DNA of 5,447 nucleotides from Pseudomonadota bacterium. GTDB lineage: Bacteria > Desulfobacterota > BSN033 > WVXP01 > G020346125. The notes beneath the pieces are model-generated. The model did not search any database, was not told where the DNA came from, and worked only from the letters and a program-made list of their open reading frames with translations. Made by a program: the position numbers and the translations under genes. Each line of letters starts with the position of its first letter. Positions within the stretch are counted from its first letter, which is position 1. Shown here in pieces: positions 5,233 through 5,447 of the stretch. The DNA lies in NCBI GenBank assembly GCA_030608745.1, contig JAUWDQ010000183.1, forward strand, positions 1 through 5,447, given 5' to 3'.

Positions 5233-5447
5233 TTTCCAACCGCAAAGAGCTCTTCAAGGCTGTACAATTTCGTTTTTTGGCTTCGGAGTGATTTGAGTCC
5301 CTCTTGAATTTCTTCCATGAGCGCGCTATCTGACATCACCGTAATCGTTTCTTTCCAGCTCTCGAATTCGTCGGGACTTATCAATACCGCTACCGGGCGG
5401 CCGTTCTTGGTAATCGTAATTTCTTCATCATTAGCCCTGACCGCTTC
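5229..5447 (-). CDS. Phd/YefM-type antitoxin, N-terminus outside the window
   Basis: The 72 visible residues belong to the cognate antitoxin of the downstream RelE/ParE toxin. They contain EEITITKNGRPVAVLISPDE, the family's 'ItrnGrPvAVLis.dE' core, then a helix (FESWKETITVMSD). The tail ends in YSLEELFAVGK and would wrap and neutralise the toxin. Compared with YefM/Phd proteins, roughly the first 10-20 residues, including the start of the DNA-binding region, lie beyond the right edge. Such antitoxins normally bind the operator upstream of their own operon and are co-repressed by the toxin complex; that operator is not visible here. The TGA at 5229-5231 overlaps the toxin GTG. The gene is intact as far as seen. 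Confidence 0.88.
   Translation of the reverse strand, partial: EAVRANDEEITITKNGRPVAVLISPDEFESWKETITVMSDSALMEEIQEGLKSLRSQKTKLYSLEELFAVGK

Overview
The window looks like a chromosomal segment of a Desulfobacterota (former Deltaproteobacteria) bacterium. The main reason is the small cysteine-rich protein at 4209-4496: it matches the PxxKW family, which I know mainly from that phylum. The small conserved protein at 409-657 and the style of the intergenic repeats fit as well. The placement is an inference from family knowledge, not from a search.

Layout. 1-156 holds no gene, only a weak leftward promoter candidate and small palindromes. 157-286 is an inverted pair of octamer arrays (TGGAATNN on the left, ATTCCA-type on the right). 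An extended -10 promoter (295-323) then drives a small conserved gene on + (409-657). Its 3' end overlaps by 15 nt the 3' end of proS (643-2376, -), a complete bacterial-type prolyl-tRNA synthetase with its own promoter at 2443-2469. About 420 nt without a convincing gene follow. Next comes an exported protein on - (2799-3887). Its N-terminal domain resembles alpha-acetolactate decarboxylase but has lost two expected active-site residues, and it ends in a CARDB-like beta-domain.

In the divergent gap at 3888-4208 each direction has a promoter. The + promoter (4003-4030) is followed after roughly 130 nt by a very strong intrinsic terminator (4103-4164), and only then by the PxxKW gene (4209-4496). 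This is either a small RNA gene or a terminator-controlled leader. After a terminator-like hairpin (4528-4548) and a decayed array of GCARCAC repeats (4564-4664) comes tRNA-Thr(CGT) at 4749-4823. The window ends in a leftward type II toxin-antitoxin operon: a Phd/YefM-type antitoxin cut by the window edge and a RelE/ParE-type toxin.

The genes do not form one pathway. proS and the tRNA are translation housekeeping, the TA pair is accessory, and the PxxKW and decarboxylase-like proteins are of unknown role. The most notable items are the decarboxylase-like/CARDB exported protein and the promoter-terminator unit ahead of the PxxKW gene. I see no clear sign of a larger new multi-gene system.
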